Below are positions 63,081-64,000 of a stretch of 64,000 nucleotides of DNA, piece after piece; within the stretch, counting starts at the first letter, position 1, and each line of letters starts with the position of its first letter. A program made the position numbers and the translations under genes. Origin of the DNA: Anaeromyces robustus (Eukaryota > Neocallimastigomycota > Neocallimastigomycetes > Neocallimastigales > Neocallimastigaceae); NCBI GenBank assembly GCA_002104895.1, contig MCFG01000038.1, forward strand, positions 186,001 through 250,000, read 5' to 3'. The notes below the pieces were generated by a model, which was not told the DNA's origin, searched no databases, and saw nothing but the letters and a program-made list of their open reading frames with translations.

Positions 63081-64000
63081 TGTTATAATTATAATTATTT
63101 TAAAATAAAAACCAAAACAGATTTTAAAACTTTTTGTACTTTTTGAAATTATTTATATGAAAATGGAAATAATTATATAAATTATAATAAATAATAAATT
63201 AATAATATTTCCATAATATTTCATTATACTTTATTATATTTCATAATATTTCCATAATATTAACAAATAATAATTTTTCTATTCAATGAAAATGATAAAA
63301 TTTATTTATTATTATATTAAAATAATTATTAAATAAATTTGTAATAATTATATTTAATATAATAAAAAAAATATAATAAAAAAATAATATATAAAAAAAA
63401 ACTTTTTTTTTTTTGTGTGTTTCAATTAAAACATCATACTAATATATTATATTAATATATATTACACATAATATATTAAAATGTATTATAATATATTAAT
63501 AAAATCATTTCTTTTATTTAATATTTCTATATAATAATTATATTTATAATATATTTATAATATATTATTTTTTATTATTTTTTATTATTTTTTTATTATT
63601 TTTTTTATTATTTTTTTTATTATTTTTTTTTATTATTTATAATTTTTAATATTATACAATATTATTCAATATTATGCAATAAATTCAATTATTTTTTTAA
63701 CGTCACACAATTTTAAAAAATAATTAATCATATTGGAATATTTGTTTTTTTTTTTTTATTTTTCTTTTCTTATAATAAAAAAAAAAGGAATAAAAAAATT
63801 AATTCTTATAATATATTACAATATATTACAAATATATTAAAATATATTAAATATTAAAATTATATGATATAAACTCTTTAATAATTTTTAAATGTTTTTT
63901 TTTTTTAATTTATTAATATTAAATGAAAAGTAGAATAAATAAATTAAAATAATAATTTTTAAAGTTTGGATGAAGATTATTTTATATATACAATATATTT
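62662..64000. other. AT-rich region to the end of the window
   Basis: Promoter side of CAP gene 4, then T-runs (63048-63078), repeated TTTTTATTA units (63570-63640) and AT-rich sequence. No coding feature recognised. Confidence 0.7.

Overview
The window is nuclear DNA from an extremely AT-rich eukaryote, most likely an anaerobic gut fungus (Neocallimastigomycota). This is an inference from several things seen together. Genes are compact, and most have short GT-AG introns. The gaps between genes are filled with poly(A)/poly(T), (AAAT)n, (AAT)n and (AAAAT)n tracts. Two genes look specifically fungal: a cysteine-rich protein with an Opy2-like N-terminus and an Avo2-like ankyrin protein. Two large gene families, ankyrin/MATH and membrane-anchored CAP proteins, have expanded locally. 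Other AT-rich protists are not formally excluded.

Layout. 1-9.4 kb is a housekeeping stretch: an intronless IMP dehydrogenase (935-2488), the 3' end of a LINE (about 2930-3252), a possible small two-exon gene (4249-4745), an eight-exon ankyrin gene resembling the TORC2 subunit Avo2 (5559-7040, minus) and an intronless membrane-anchored glutaminyl cyclase (8131-9381). At 12.2-15.4 kb lies a 956-residue secreted protein made of an Opy2-like cysteine cluster followed by twelve copies of a six-cysteine module. At 16.4-17.4 kb there is a four-exon multi-pass membrane protein.

18.4-32.3 kb holds three tandem, same-strand paralogues (called A, B and C here). Each has an N-terminal mini-exon, one long exon of 10 to 15 unusually long ankyrin repeats, a coiled coil and a C-terminal MATH domain spread over several small exons. 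I reconstructed the splicing of all three. B and C are intact in frame, while the 3' end of A looks decayed.

32-43 kb is gene-poor. It holds decayed coding islands, including a possible uracil-DNA-glycosylase relic at 36.7-37.1 kb; a dead LINE (38.4-40.7 kb, minus) that shares its 3' UTR with the relic near 3 kb; a perfect 58-bp triplication touching the LINE poly(A); and a four-copy minisatellite with growing A-tracts.

43.9-62.7 kb holds four same-strand two-exon CAP/SCP-domain genes (43899-45544, 52149-53634, 56797-58275, 61004-62661). They share one intron position and one architecture: signal peptide, CAP domain, Thr/Lys-rich stalk, transmembrane helix and basic tail. A short coding relic with a midasin-like P-loop lies between the last two.

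No pathway links the whole window. The two arrays of paralogues (intracellular ANK-MATH and surface CAP proteins) and the modular cysteine protein are its distinctive content.
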